The notes: a model not told the origin generated them from the letters alone. Counted from the stretch's first letter, positions 33,060-44,561 are shown. The stretch: DNA of 64,000 nt from Isoetes taiwanensis (GCA_021234155.1 JAJEKV010000021.1:10717523-10781522); one strand, 5' to 3'. Program-made: numbers and translations.

Positions 33060-33310
33060 AAAATAAAAAGCGAAGAATGAGCAACTAAAAGCGAGGAGGG
33101 AGTAAAAGAAAAGGGATGGGCGGAATTTAGAGGAGGAAAAAAAAAAGGAGAGGGAGCAAAAGAAAGGAGGAAAAAAAAGGGGAAAAGCGGACGAGGCGGG
33201 AATCTGAAAATTGAAAATTGAAAACGAAAACAAGAAAGGCGGATGGAGAGAAAAAACAAAAAAAATGGCGGACGGGGAATAAAAAACAAAAAAAACGCGG
33301 ACGGAAAAAA
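33060..33310 (+). repeat. Purine-rich tract
   Basis: G/A-rich with GGAGGAAAAAAAAAAGGAG-like runs. Minus-strand open frames rich in F, S and P here are composition artefacts. Confidence 0.7.
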
Positions 33311-33359
33311 GTACCAAAATTAAGACATATTCTCAATTTTTTTGAATGATGGTTCTTAC

Positions 33360-34715
33360 CTTTTTCTCCTTTTCTCACCTTTACTTCTTACCCTTCTCGC
33401 GGTGCTCTTTTTCCTTTCCCTTTCCCCCTCGCCTATTCTATTCCTTTTTCTATTTCCTTTTATCTTTCCCTTTTTCCTTTTCTCCTTCTCTTTCCTTTTT
33501 CCTCTTCCCTTTCTTTTATTCCTTTTCCCTTTTCCCTTTTCTCTTTCATCGTTTTTCCTTTTCCCTTCCCCTTTTCCTTTTCCCTTTTCCCTTTTCTCTT
33601 TCATTGTTTTTTCTTTTCCCTTCCCCTTTTCCTTTTCCTTTCATCGTTTTTCCTTTTCCCTTCCCCTTTTCCTTTTCCCTTTTCCCTTTCATCGTTTTTC
33701 CTTTTCCCTTCCCCTTTTCCTTTTCCCTTTTCCCCTTTCCCTTTTCCCTTTCATCATTCTTCCTTTTCCCTTCCCCTTTTCCTTTTCCCTTTCATCGTTT
33801 TTCCTTTTCCCTTCCCCTTTTCCTTTTCCCTTTTCCGTTTTCCCTTTTCCTTTTCATCTTTTTTCCTTTTCCCTTCCCCTTTTCCTTTTTCCCTTTTCCC
33901 TTTCATCGTTTTCCCTTTTCCCTTTTCCTTTTTCCCTTTCATCGTTTTTCCGTTTCCCTTTTCCCTTTTCTCTTTCATCGTTTTTCCTTTTCCCTTCCCC
34001 TTTTCCTTTTCCCTTTTCCTTTTCCCTTTCATCGTTTTTCCTTTTCCCTTCCCTTTTCCTTTTCCCCTTTCCCTTTTCCCTTTCATCGTTTTTCCTTTTC
34101 CCTTCCCTTTTCCTTTTCCTTTTCCCTTTTTTTTCCCTTTCATCGTTTTTCCCTTTTCCCTTTCCCTTTTTCCCTTTCATCGTTTTTCCGTTTCCCTTTT
34201 CCCTTTTTCTCTTTCATCGTTTTCCTTTTCCCTTCCCCTTTTCCTTTTCCCTTTTCACTTTTCCCTTTCATCGTTCTTCCTTTTCCCTTCCCCTTTTCCT
34301 TTTCCCTTTCCCTTTTTTCCCTTTCATCGTTTTCCTTTTCCCTTCCCCTTTTCCTTTTCCCTTTTCCCTTTTCCCTTTTTCTCTTTCATCATTCTTCCTT
34401 TTCCCTTCCCCTTTTCCTTTTCCCATTTCCTTTTTTCCCTTTCATCGTTTTTCCTTTTCCCTTCCCCTTTTCCTTTTCCCTTTTCCCTTTTCCGTTTTTC
34501 CCTTTCATCTTTTTTCCTTTTCCCTTCCCCTTTTCCTTTTCCCTTTTCCCTTTCATCGTTTTCCCTTTTCCCTTTTCCCTTTTCCCTTTCATTTTTTTTC
34601 CTTTTCCCTTCCCCTTTTCCTTTTCCCTTTTCCCTTTTCCCTTTTCCCTTTTCCCTTTTCCCTTTTCCCTTTTCCTTTTTCCTTTCCCCCCTTTTTCCTT
34701 TACCCTTTCCCCTTA
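33360..34715 (+). repeat. Polypyrimidine minisatellite, about 1.35 kb
   Basis: A TTTCATCGTTTTTCC core followed by CTTTTCCCTTCCCCTTTTCC blocks repeats about 22 times at intervals of roughly 36-62 bp. Almost no purines occur apart from the ATCG or ATC core. The 467-codon plus frame across it exists only because T/C triplets contain no stop codon. Confidence 0.9.
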
Positions 34716-35052
34716 AGAGATCAAAGTACGACCAAATCATGGTGATAGTAAGTCGTGCAATAAATCTCAGCCTTCGGATGCACTCAAATGATCTCGAACA
34801 TTCAAATTAGGGCTTGATCCAAGAATTACGGTATAACATTATAATATAAGATAATTAGTTTAATTAAATATAAATTAGTTTAATTAATATAATTAAAAAA
34901 ATATAAACCGTTCTCGACTACTGAGTCAAGAATTGGAAATTATGCCTTCACATTGGGCCCGTTTGCTGAGGCAATATGCTCGAAGCAAAAGCACATACAC
35001 AACACCAAGGGCATAAATTCCCCACTTGCATTTGCAGAAACATGGCAAATGA

Positions 35053-35740
35053 TTAGCACACATGCAAAATCTGGTCATGGGTATTGATTAGAACAGAATC
35101 GGAATGAAAAATCTGTTGCTTGGCTTGAATTAGATCGACGGATTCATGGCGGAGGAAAGAAGAATCAGTCTCCTTAAGCCTGCGCATCTCCAAGGTTTTG
35201 CGATGGGAATTGGAATGCCTCTCAGAAATGAAAGTTGGGCTTCCGGCGGGGTTGTACTCGAGAACAAGCCTGCCGGATTTAAACCTTACACAACAAGCAT
35301 TGCACAGGGTTTTAGGACCCATCGGCCCTGCCCGCCACTGCAGGGTTCTTTGCGTCAGACAATGCGTGCATTTCCTCGGCTGATTCGACCCATGAGACCC
35401 TTTTCTGCCCCTCGGTTGCTTCTGATACTTCTTGGGATTGAAGAATTCTATTAATCCCCTCTCTTCCGCCATCAAAATCTCGCTATATGTGGATAATCCT
35501 TGTGGATAATCGTATGTGATGCTCCCAGAAGAGCCTGAATTAGTGCTACCGGAACCGCCATATCCAGAAGCTTGGCAAGCTTGCGCCCCCAATAGGCCCG
35601 AAGAGGACCAGACCCTTGCGCCCCCTCTGGGTCTTTTGCTCCGAGCTTTTTCTAGCACAAAGGGAAAATTGGCTATGGCGCCGGAGGTTGCAGAGCTTTC
35701 TAGCACTGATACCGGACTTAGAACTCTCCGTGTTTGTGCT
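35053..35740 (-). pseudogene. GATA-type zinc finger transcription factor, copy 1
   Basis: The minus-strand frame (to the stop at 35053) reads [11 protein letters not shown], then [10 protein letters not shown], then a GATA finger CTHC-x18-CNAC with [16 protein letters not shown] and KSGRLV, followed by SPTF and HSNSHRK. This is the plant class-A GATA arrangement (C-x2-C-x18-C-x2-C), which binds GATA sites in promoters. Two normally conserved positions have changed (NACG to NACC, TPQWR to TLQWR). Upstream the frame meets a stop before the acidic N-terminal part normally present. It is part of a module copied three times, so it is probably a transposed copy; the finger itself is open. Confidence 0.8.
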
Positions 35741-36124
35741 TAACTCCGTTTGCTAATCATTTGATTTAGACTGGGTCAAAGAACATGGCACACCACTGGA
35801 TCTATCAAAAGACCAAAAATAAGTCAAAGAATCTGGCATAAAGGGGGCTTCAAGATCTGCTATTCTGCTCCAAGAACAAGCTTCAAGATCCAACATCTAG
35901 TTCCGCAATTCCCTTCCAATCTTTTGCCATTCTGTGGCCATTCTTTTTTGACCATCTGGCTTTGCCATTCCCTTCCGATCTTCCCTTCCGAGCTTCTTAT
36001 AAAGGGCAAAACTGGTTCCCTTGGCTTTAGAATACGAAACCGGATTGAACGACAGACCTTGAGATCTTGAACAACACAGCAGATGAAAGGAAAGGGTTCT
36101 TGAATAGCACAGCTCCGCTTCCAT
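35741..36124 (-). promoter_or_regulatory. Upstream region of GATA copy 1 with a TATA-like box
   Basis: TTTATAAGAAG (plus CTTCTTATAAA at about 35993-36003) lies upstream of the GATA reading frame and is kept in copy 2 (about 42806-42816). A degenerate first-exon-like stretch (LEAPFMPDSLTYFWSFDRSS) follows. Promoter function is inference. Confidence 0.45.
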
Positions 36125-36455
36125 GCCTCAGAAGGTATCCTCAAAAGGAGGAGCCATATGTAGATGCTTTGGAGTTAGGATGAAGGTGCTAAGGGAAGCA
36201 AATTTTAACGACGTTGAAGGTAAGGTTTCTCTTATGGCATGTCTAGTAAGATGATAGCAATTGTACTCTAAGGTGGTGTTGGTAAGATTGGAATATGATC
36301 TTGGTAGAGTAAGTTGCTACACGAGCTGAAGTTTTGAGTTGAGTTGAGCTATATTGGATCTGAGATTTGAATCAACAAATGCTTAAGTAAATCTAAATGC
36401 TTCGTAAATCTATCACGACCCATGAGGACATGGGTTAAATTTTAGAAGGGGAAAC
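36125..36455 (+). other. 3' internal end of a gypsy element with polypurine tract
   Basis: GACCCATGAGGACATGGG and then TTTTAGAAGGGGAAAC immediately precede a TGTAATAG LTR start, as at the 3' end of plant gypsy elements. The left boundary is where GATA module copy 1 stops matching copies 2 and 3. Confidence 0.45.
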
Positions 36456-39130
36456 TGTAATAGACCTGGGCACTTGATGGGCCAGTATATGTACTTATGT
36501 ACGTATATATAACATGTATCCAGCATGAGTTCAGGGTTTTGTCTGTTTGGCAAAAGGATTGTTGCAGAATATGAAGGCATGGAGCAATTCTGGGCAGTTT
36601 TGAGCCCGATATTTGAAGCATTATATCTCCGCAACCCGAGATTATATCTCTCAGGTGATTTTTCTTTTGTTGGAAAGATTTTTAAGTAAACTTTCCGGAA
36701 TGGGTTTGATCAGGCCGAAACTTATCCGTATGCAAAAGTTATGATAGAAATAGTGATGCTGAGTCAGAATTGACTGCACTATGTATGTTCTTCTGCAGTT
36801 TGATGCTTGGAGTTAGAAGACGATGTTTGGAGGCGCAATCAATTGCAAGGGGTCCAGAGGTCTATGAATGAAGAAATTATCAGGTGGGGTTTTGCTATTG
36901 ATCAATTGAGATGCTATGAGTTGCCATGATTAGTCTGTACATGATTTTTGCATGCGAATATTTATGAATTTGTTGGAGGCTCATAAGGCTACGGAAGATA
37001 AGTGAGTAGAAACATATCTAGTGATTTAGAGGCAAGAAGATCTGAAAATGCTTGGGAAGTGCCAATGTGGGCTTGAATCAACAGATTTAGCATGTCTTGA
37101 ATCTTCTTTGCTGGACATCTACAAGTTTAGAACTAACCGGTCATGTTTCATTTTCTGTTGTTTATATGTATTTACTTTTCTCTATGTTGCTTTGGTTTAG
37201 TATTTGTTGCTAATCTAAGGAGTTAATTAAGAAATAAACCTTTTGTATGGGGCTCAGTTGCCTTATATGTGGATGGAACCAGTGAAGACTGCCACAGATT
37301 GCTCAAAATAGTCACAAGAATAGTAACAGTAAGGAAATCTATTACTTTGAATGATTGTAATATAATTGAATTAGTATGAAATATAAAGGTTGATAACTTT
37401 AAAATGGTAAAGAACCTGACAGATTGACCTATAAGATGGCTCTTAAGTAGATCCTCCTTGATAGAAGTAAAGGAGAATATGAGCATCTGGGTAGCTAATC
37501 GGTGAGTTGAGCATGAAGCTCAAGAATTGTGCCATCTGTGTTGTTTTGGCTCCTAAAGGTGGAGCTATGATTCAGGATAATGTGGCAAGGATTACATGCA
37601 GTTGCGATCATCATGTTACATTGATTCTTAAGTGAAAGTGCTGGGTTTTGAGATTTTCCGTTAGTTATGGAAAGTAGGCTTATAATAAAATGTATTAAAA
37701 CCATAGCTCATGATTGAATTATAGCTATTGAGATGGAACTTTGAAGGCAAGGCATGATCTGGGATTGAATAGTTTGGCCAAGAGAGTCATAGAAAGCTTA
37801 TGGGGGATTTTGAGAATGGCTATGGCATGGAGCAGTGTTGACGTAAACGATGAAGTACATAGGTGTTGGATTCACATCAATATGACAACCATGCTTGTGA
37901 CTTCCTCGACATGTTTGTATTGTGATCATAGCGCTCTTGATATGTTGGTAAGGTCATAGATCTGCTGCCAAAAGGGCAGGGTTCAGCATCGATGGTTGGA
38001 TTGCTATCAAGGTCTTCATCGTGGAGTTGCTACTTCAACATGGTTTAGGATGTCTGAGTAACTTTGGCAAGGGAATTACATGAGGGTAAACATGGAGCAT
38101 TGGATAAGCTACTTCAACATATATGGGCAACCTCAGCAAGGGGCAGAGTATGATCTAGGCACCTGTGTTAGTAAATATTCTAATGAACATCACATCACAT
38201 GTCATGGTCTTTGCATGTTGTTTTGGTAACTTGATGTCTATTGGATCCTCCAGGGTCGAACTTCCAGGTTCGATGGCCTGGGTAGTTTCGGCATTATCAT
38301 GTCATCTGTGTTCTTTGTATCTATGCTCTGCGACACCGGGCGTGGCCTCCTCACGGGCGTAGCTTCCCGGTGAGGTTGTACGTCAACTCTTGTGACTCCA
38401 TGGTAAGAGGTCCTCCAGCGCCAGACGTGGGCTGGGAAGGGTATGCGCATACGAGGTTCACCCCACCAACTCCGCCAACGGGGCTCGAAATGTGAGCTGG
38501 CTGGGCATTTCTCTGCTAACAGGGCCTGCATGTAGGCTGGCTGAGCTTCCCATTGTCCCGGAGCTATGTTTATGATGTTTTGTTATTTTGGCTATGTTCT
38601 TTGCTTTTGTCGCTCAGAGTTTGGTATTTCCTTGGATTATGTTGTCATGGCCTAGTACTGTACTCACCTAGAATCTTTTGTTTGCTTGTGCTTATGTCTT
38701 TGTATCCAAGATTCCAGAGTATTTCCATGCATGCAGAGGCAGCCAGGGATCCCCACTTAGTCACGAGGACTAACCCCAATGAGTGCATGTGCAGTGAACA
38801 AGCAAGGCAGTGGTTGCGCGGATGGCAACAATGTAGCTGAGGAGCATGATTGTGATCTGGAGTTAAAAAGCTTTTGTTTAGCTTGCTTAGCAGTATTTAT
38901 GTATATATATTGAGAGTATTGTGGATAGTACATCCTTTGAATTTGTATTCTTGATGGACAGTGGTAATTATATTGTATCTCAGTGCGGATGGATTTCTAG
39001 TAATTGTTTAAGTTTCGATTGTGCAAAAGGAAGATTCAATTCTTCACCACCATTAACAAACATGCTAGAATGTGCAAGTTTTGACAAGATCCCGAGTTGC
39101 CTGGAGGGTCAACTCGGCAGGCTCGTCACA
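36456..39130 (+). repeat. Putative gypsy LTR, about 2.7 kb
   Basis: Starts TGTAATAGACC after a polypurine tract and ends GCTCGTCACA just before TTGGTATCAGAGC, an initiator-Met primer site. No second copy is in the window. No coding sequence is recognised inside. The two ends are inferred from PPT and PBS only. Confidence 0.5.
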
Positions 39131-39239
39131 GTTGGTATCAGAGCAATATTAGATCTTTGGGTGTTGACATTGTGAATTATAGATTGCAGGCTTGGCCTTG
39201 GGTGTAACAAGGTGGATTAAAATAAAGTAAAGGTATACG
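39131..39239 (+). other. Primer binding site and short 5' internal piece of the gypsy element
   Basis: GTTGGTATCAGAGC follows the LTR directly. The internal region is cut after about 100 bases, where the GATA module copy 1 resumes (GGCCAGGATCTTGAGAGTTC). Confidence 0.6.
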
Positions 39240-39654
39240 ATGGCCAGGATCTTGAGAGTTCGCCATAGCCACAATTTTGTAAGTGTACCAAATCTCGGCA
39301 CGACCACAGTACTAAATCTCTTCTTTTCAAAGGCATGTACCAAATCTCCCCCCTTTTCAATTTCAAATTTCGAACTTAAATCATGGGTGGGAGAAAAAAA
39401 GCAGAATATAGAGTGTATGTAAGAAAAAAAGGCGGGTATAGCGTGGTCAATGGGTTATAAAAGTTTATCTCGTCATTTTCGTGTAAAATAACAGGGTTTC
39501 AAACAAAAAAGGGAATGGCATGTGACTCACTTTAATCAAATGCAACTTCTCATTTTTTGGTGATTCACAAGCTCGATCAAATGTCATAGATTTTTTATTG
39601 GCTAAAGTCATAAGGGTCTGTAACTCTTCTGGCATAGACTCCAAAAAATGGACA
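39240..39654 (+). other. Right end of composite module copy 1, then a copia gag-like piece
   Basis: 39240-39452 matches 42946-43160 and 52175-52400 (CAGGATCTTGAGAGTTC, TTTCAAAGG.ATGTACC, CATGGGTGGGAGAAAAAAA). From 39455 it matches the copia gag region at 45207-45360 (CATTTTCGTGTAAAATAAC). Confidence 0.65.
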
Positions 39655-40400
39655 ACATGTTAATCATGTCATAAGAATCACAAAATCATCAGTCAATTTA
39701 AGTTTGTACAGACGACCTTCTCTTGGGGCAACTCCAAGTCACATCCATCTTGGATGAATCTACACAATCGTCTATCAAACTATATGAATAGACCAAGATC
39801 AATAAGTCTAGACATAGAAATGAGATTTCGGCGTAAAGCAGGCACATGTAAGATGCCACACAAGACCTGCACACCACTGGAAGTATCAACATGAATATCT
39901 CCAATGCCTCTGGCCTCATGGGTCGTGTTATCACCAAGAAACACAAGTTTCCTAACTTAAAGTGGGCGGTAATTCCTCAACCAATGCCTATGAAGACTCA
40001 TGTGCAGTGTTGCACCAGAATCAATAGCCATGGAAACAACAGCTCCTGTAGAAAAAATGGCTTCATCACATGCGACACTTGCATGTTCATCTAGAATATG
40101 AGGTCCATCTCGGATTGGAGTAAAGTTTTATGTTCATTAACAAAGCATTTATAATAACATTCGCTTTCAACATAATTCGTCTTTTTACAATACGCATAAA
40201 TAGTCTCTGACTTAGGTTGGTCAAGTCTAGCCAATTGTTGTCTATCACCTCCACGATTCTAGCTTCTACTGCGACTGCGACTGCGACTGCGCTTTGTATC
40301 AGTAACAAAGGCCTTTTCATCTTCCACACCTCGTTTCTTACTATCAACAAATAAAGCTTGATCTTCATGCATAGCTTGCTTTTTGCAACTTTTGAACCCC
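39655..40400 (-). pseudogene. Ty1/copia protease and gag-end remnant, copy 2
   Basis: Reading leftward from 40400: a Lys/Arg-rich gag end, then the protease with AIDSGATLHM near 40030, then the region of VTRPMRPEALEIF in shifted frames. It is close in sequence to 18780-19460 and 48790-49472. The integrase is missing to the left. The arginine-rich stretch near 40270 has an expanded CGACTG run (three units). Confidence 0.8.
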
Positions 40401-40580
40401 AAAGGTCCATTTAATTAAAGTGGTGACATTTGGAACTCATACTGAAAATGAAACTCATACTGATAAAGTTTAAGTTTTGCATTGAATCATTGTTAGATTT
40501 TCACATCATATAACAAGAATTGATTCATAATATTTTCTTACAAAAATTCCAAATAAGTAGTTGAGAAAGTTTACAAAAAC

Positions 40581-40734
40581 CCAGAGCGGGGTGAGACCGA
40601 AAAGGGGAGGGGAAGGGGAGAAGTTGGAGGAGAAGTTGAGAGAAGTCGTGGAAGGGGATAAGTTAGAAGAAGGGGGGAGGAAGTTCGGAAAGGGGGTAGA
40701 AGTTGGGGGACGGAGTTTTGGTGGGGTGGGGGGC
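40581..40734 (+). repeat. Purine-rich tract of the composite module, copy 2
   Basis: Begins CCCAGAGCGGGGTGAGACCG like copies 1 and 3. It is cut at about 40734, where an unrelated captured segment replaces its right half. Confidence 0.75.
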
Positions 40735-41115
40735 TATTCTGTCATCAACTCCTTGATTGCTGAGTTAGATAAGCAGAAGGATGACTTGAATGTTAGAGTT
40801 AAAAGTGCAGGCAGTGAAATGAAGGGAAAAAGGAAGTTGTGGAAGAAGTGCAGTTACGAGGTGGATGCTGCAAAACAGCAAATTGAAGCAGCAAAGGCCA
40901 GGTGTGAGCACTCCAGTGTCATTACATTCTTGTCATCAATGCTGGTTTCCAAGGAAAAGGAACTTTTGGAGGCGACAACAGCATACAAGAGTATGGATGA
41001 AATTCACAAAGGGGTTATTGCTAATGACCTTTGCAATTACATAGTGCTCAATACTTTTTTCTTTCTGCTTCATCATTCTTTTTATTTTTAAACAGGCAGA
41101 AGGCGAAGAACATAG
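40735..41115 (+). pseudogene. Captured gene fragment encoding a coiled coil
   Basis: Present only in module copy 2. The open frame reads SVINSLIAELDKQKDDLNVRV, then VDAAKQQIEAAKARCEHSS and VSKEKELLEATTAYKSMDE, with clear heptad-like spacing and normal codon composition, unlike its flanks. It ends near TTTATTTTTAAACAG|GCAGAAGG, which looks like an intron acceptor, suggesting genomic rather than mRNA origin. The source gene is not recognised. Confidence 0.5.
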
Positions 41116-41373
41116 AGATTAAAAATGATTAACATCAAAATATAATTAATAATTTATTTAATTAAATATAAATTAGTTTAATTAATTTAATTAAAAAAAT
41201 ATAAACCGTTCTCGACTACTGAGTCGAGAATTAGAAATTATGCCTTCACGTTGGGCCCTTTGCTGAGGCAATATGATCGAAGCAAAAGCGCATACACAGC
41301 ACCAAGGGCATAAATTCCTCATTTGCATTTGTAGAAACATGGCAAATGACTAGCACACATGCAGAATCTGGTC

Positions 41374-42030
41374 CTAGGTATCGATTAAGACAGAATCAGA
41401 ATGAAAAGTCTGCTGCTGGGCTTGAATTAGATCGATGGATTCATGGCGGAGGAAAGAACAATCAGTCTCCTTAAGCGTGCGCATCTCCAAGATTTTGCGA
41501 TGGGAATTGGAATGCTTCTCATAAATAAAAGTTGGGCTTCCGGCGGGTCTGTACTCGGGAACAAGTCTGCCGGATTTAAACCTTACATAGCAAGCATTGT
41601 ACAGGGTTTTAGGACCCACCGGACCTGCCCGCCACTGCGGAGTTCTCTGCGTCAGACAATGCGTGCATCTTCTCGGCTGATTCGACCCATCAGACCCTTT
41701 TTGCCCCTCGATTGCTTCTGATACTTCTTTGGATTGAAGAATTCTATCAATCCCCTCTCTTCCGCCATCAAAATCTCGCTATCTGTGGATAATCCTTGTG
41801 GATAATCGTATATGATGCTCCCAGAAGAGCCTGAGTCCGTGCTACCGGAACCGCTATAGCCAGAAGCTTGGCAAGCTTGCGCGCCCAATAGGCCCGAAGA
41901 GGACCAGACCCTTGCGCCCCCTCTGGGTCTTTTGCCCCGAGCTTTTCCTGGCACAGAGGGAAAATTGGCTATGGCGCCGGAGATCGCAGAGCTTTCTAGC
42001 ACTGATACCGGACTTAGAACTTGAAAATTC
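41374..42030 (-). pseudogene. GATA-type transcription factor, copy 2, frameshifted
   Basis: The N-terminal frame ([21 protein letters not shown]) runs to ..ISREDARIV and stops near 41652. The finger continues in another frame ([22 protein letters not shown]). The third finger cysteine is tyrosine (TLYNAC) and NACG is NACY, so the zinc site is broken. Same module as copies 1 and 3. Confidence 0.85.
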
Positions 42031-42159
42031 TACTCCCGGTTTGTGCTTAACTCCGTTTGCTAATCATTTGATTTACCCAGGATCAAAGAACACGGCACAC
42101 CACCAGATCTATCATAAGACCAAAAATAGGTCAAAGAATCTGGCATAAAGGGGGCTTCA

Positions 42160-42650
42160 TTATGGCACTCTTATCCACTCATATTCCACATGTAACTCAA
42201 ACAGGCTGATCGAGATTGTTGATTGGGGGAAGAATTTCATACCAATTCTGTATCCATAGTTCAGAGACCACTTCCACTATATTGACACCTATAATTTCTG
42301 AAATCTGCTTCATTTTTCCATAGTTTGGTTTTTTTGCAGATTGTTGGCTCAAGGAATCTACATAAAATGTAGTTGGCTTCATCAGTAAAATGTCTCAAGA
42401 TTTTGTTGCTCCTGAAAACGCTTCTGCCTTCAACAGCAACATCTTCATTATGTTGCAGGATACTATGTTCTCAAGTCTCTTAACAGATCTTCATATTGCT
42501 GTTTTAATTTGTTTGGGCTTTATCAAGTCCAAATACTATTTTCTACATGTTGCTGACATCTTTTTGTCATGCAATACTCTATTTTTGTATTTATTCTTCA
42601 TAATTAATGATTAAAAAGCTTCATTCCCTCAAAAATAAAAAATAAAAAAA
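42160..42650 (+). mobile_element. Retroposed sequence with A-rich tail and 15 bp target duplication
   Basis: The 15 bases ATAAAGGGGGCTTCA occur at 42145-42159 and 42651-42665. The insert ends in an A-rich tail (AAAAATAAAAAATAAAAAAA), and copies 1 and 3 of the module have an empty site. This is the signature of LINE-driven retroposition. Its source is unknown; the 74-codon frame (MSQDFVAPENASAF...) has no recognised match. Confidence 0.85.
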
Positions 42651-42665
42651 ATAAAGGGGGCTTCA

Positions 42666-43279
42666 AGAACGGGCTTCAAGGTCTGTGATTCTGCTCCAAG
42701 AACAGGCTTCAAGGTCCAGCATCTGGCTCCACAATTCCCTTCTGATCTTTCGCCATTCTATCGCCATTCTTTTCCAACCATCTGGCTCTGCCATTCCCTT
42801 CCGAGCTTCTTATAAAGGGCAAAACTGGTTCCCTTGGCTTTAGAATACGAAACACGGATTGAACGACAGATCTTGAGATCTTGAACAGCACAACAGATGA
42901 AAAGAAAGGGTTCTTGAATAGCACAGCTCCGCTTCCATGCCATAGCTAGGATCTTGAGAGTTCATCATAGCCACAATTTCGCCAGTGTACCAATACGACC
43001 ACATGTACTAAATCTCTTCTTTTCAAAGGTATGTACCAAATCTCCCCCTTTTCAATTTCAAATTTCGAACTTAAAGCATGGGTGGGAGAAAAAAAGTCGA
43101 ACATTGAGAGAAAAAAGCGGAATATAGAGTGTACGTAAGAAAAAAAGGCGGGTATAGCATGGATTAAAATGTTATATATAAATTGACGTCTATTTATACG
43201 TCCCCAATTTCCGTTTTTATGTGTGTGCTAGTATGTTCACACATTACACATTATGTTGCCATTATAGGTGCACATTTTC
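42666..43279 (-). promoter_or_regulatory. Upstream part of GATA module copy 2
   Basis: Matches 35860-36124 and 39240-39452 (copy 1) and 52057-52551 (copy 3), including the TATAAGAAGC box and TTATATATAAATTGACGTC near 43172. It marks the module's right edge; copies 2 and 3 diverge after GCACATTT. Confidence 0.55.
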
Positions 43280-43424
43280 AAGGCATATAATTCTTATTCT
43301 AAGTAAAAAAATTTAACTTTTTAAAGATCATGATATACTTTGAACCTTGTTTGACCCAGTTTGAAGGTTTAAGACACAAAATGGGGACAAGTACTCTTTG
43401 AACAATGTTGCACAAGGTTTACAT

Positions 43425-43590
43425 ATTAATAGTTTAATGCATAGGTTTAATAGGTTTTCATAGGTTTAATGCATAGGTTTACATTGGTTTAATCATTTCA
43501 ATGTGCTTTCATAGGTTTATTACATAGATTTACATAGTTTTAATGCATAGCTTTCATAGGTTTAATGCACAGGTTTAGATAAGTTTAATA
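43425..43590 (+). repeat. CATAGGTTTAATGCATAGGTTTA minisatellite
   Basis: CATAGGTTTA or close variants recur about ten times with irregular spacing. No coding content. Confidence 0.7.
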
Positions 43591-43659
43591 GGTTTTGTGA
43601 CCCAATGGTACCTCTGAAAAAATAACCTCTGGCCCTGAAAACTGCGTTTATCAGCCTTT

Positions 43660-44195
43660 CTCGACTTGCGAGTCGAGAAAGGCCACCAGAGGGGCCTTGA
43701 GGGTCTTTTTCGACTCGCGAGTCGAAAGGCCCTCAAAAAAACTTTTTTTTTCCTACTTAGAAAAAGGGGAAAAAAGTTTTTTTTTTTGCTCTAAGCTACA
43801 TTTCTCGACTCGCGAGTCGAGAGAGGCCCTCAGAGGGGCCTCAGGGCCTTTCTCAACTCGCGAGTCGAGAAAGGCCCTCAAAGAAACTTTTTTTTTTCTA
43901 CTTAAAGAAAGGGAAAAAAGAGTTCCTTTTTTTGTTTTTTTTTTTGGGGGCTCTAAGCTATATTTCTCGACTCGCGAGTCAAGAAAGGCACTCAGAGGGG
44001 CCTTAGGGCCGTTCTCGACTCGCAAGTCGAGAAAGGCCCTCAAAAAGCTATTTTTTCCTACTTTAAAAAAAGGGAAAAAAAGTTTTTTTTTTCTTTTTGT
44101 TTTCTTTTTTGGGCTCTAAGCTACATTTCTCGACTCCCGAGTTGAGAAAGGCCCTCAGAGAGGCCTTAGGGCCTTCTCGACTCGCGAGTCGAGAA
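43660..44195 (+). repeat. Tandem satellite with a palindromic core CTCGACTCGCGAGTCGAG
   Basis: The core, exact or with one or two changes, occurs at about 43660, 43708, 43804, 43855, 43976, 44014, 44130 and 44177. They form four pairs separated by T-rich spacers (TTTTTTTTT..CTACTT). Unit lengths are about 143-171 bp. The repeated peptides (DSRVEK) are artefacts. Confidence 0.85.
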
Positions 44196-44561
44196 AGGGC
44201 CGCAGACCTACTTTCTTCAGAAATGGCCCTTAGAACTGGTTGTTTTCTTATTTGTATTATCTGTATCATCACTTGCATTAACTTGATTTTGCCTTTCCCA
44301 GTATAGATCGCGAACAAAAAGGACATGATCGGGAGCCATGGAAAGACCCGTTCATTGAAGAAATAGGACGAGAAGAGGTTGGTGACATGTAATGGCTAGG
44401 CCAGCGTGTTCAGATTTCTATTCTCTTCAAGTTGCTCTCGTGGCTTGGAACACCTCGAACCTTGCTCTGCATGTTGTTCCCAGTATGTGGTTTGTGTGCG
44501 AAGATGATGTAATATTTGTGCCAGCCCGACCATCATGGTATCTTCAACCACTGTAAAATAC

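Noticed and set aside
33360-34715. Interstitial telomere repeat (CCCTTTT-like)
   Set aside because: Not the plant CCCTAAA unit; spacing is irregular and the core contains ATCG.
33342-34745. Two overlapping plus-strand frames of more than 450 codons, rich in F, P, S and L
   Set aside because: They lie in a pyrimidine-only minisatellite where stop codons cannot arise in most frames; no protein-like composition.
43697-44119. 140-codon plus frame and matching minus frame with repeated DSRVEK units
   Set aside because: Created by the palindromic satellite; the peptide repeat follows the DNA repeat.
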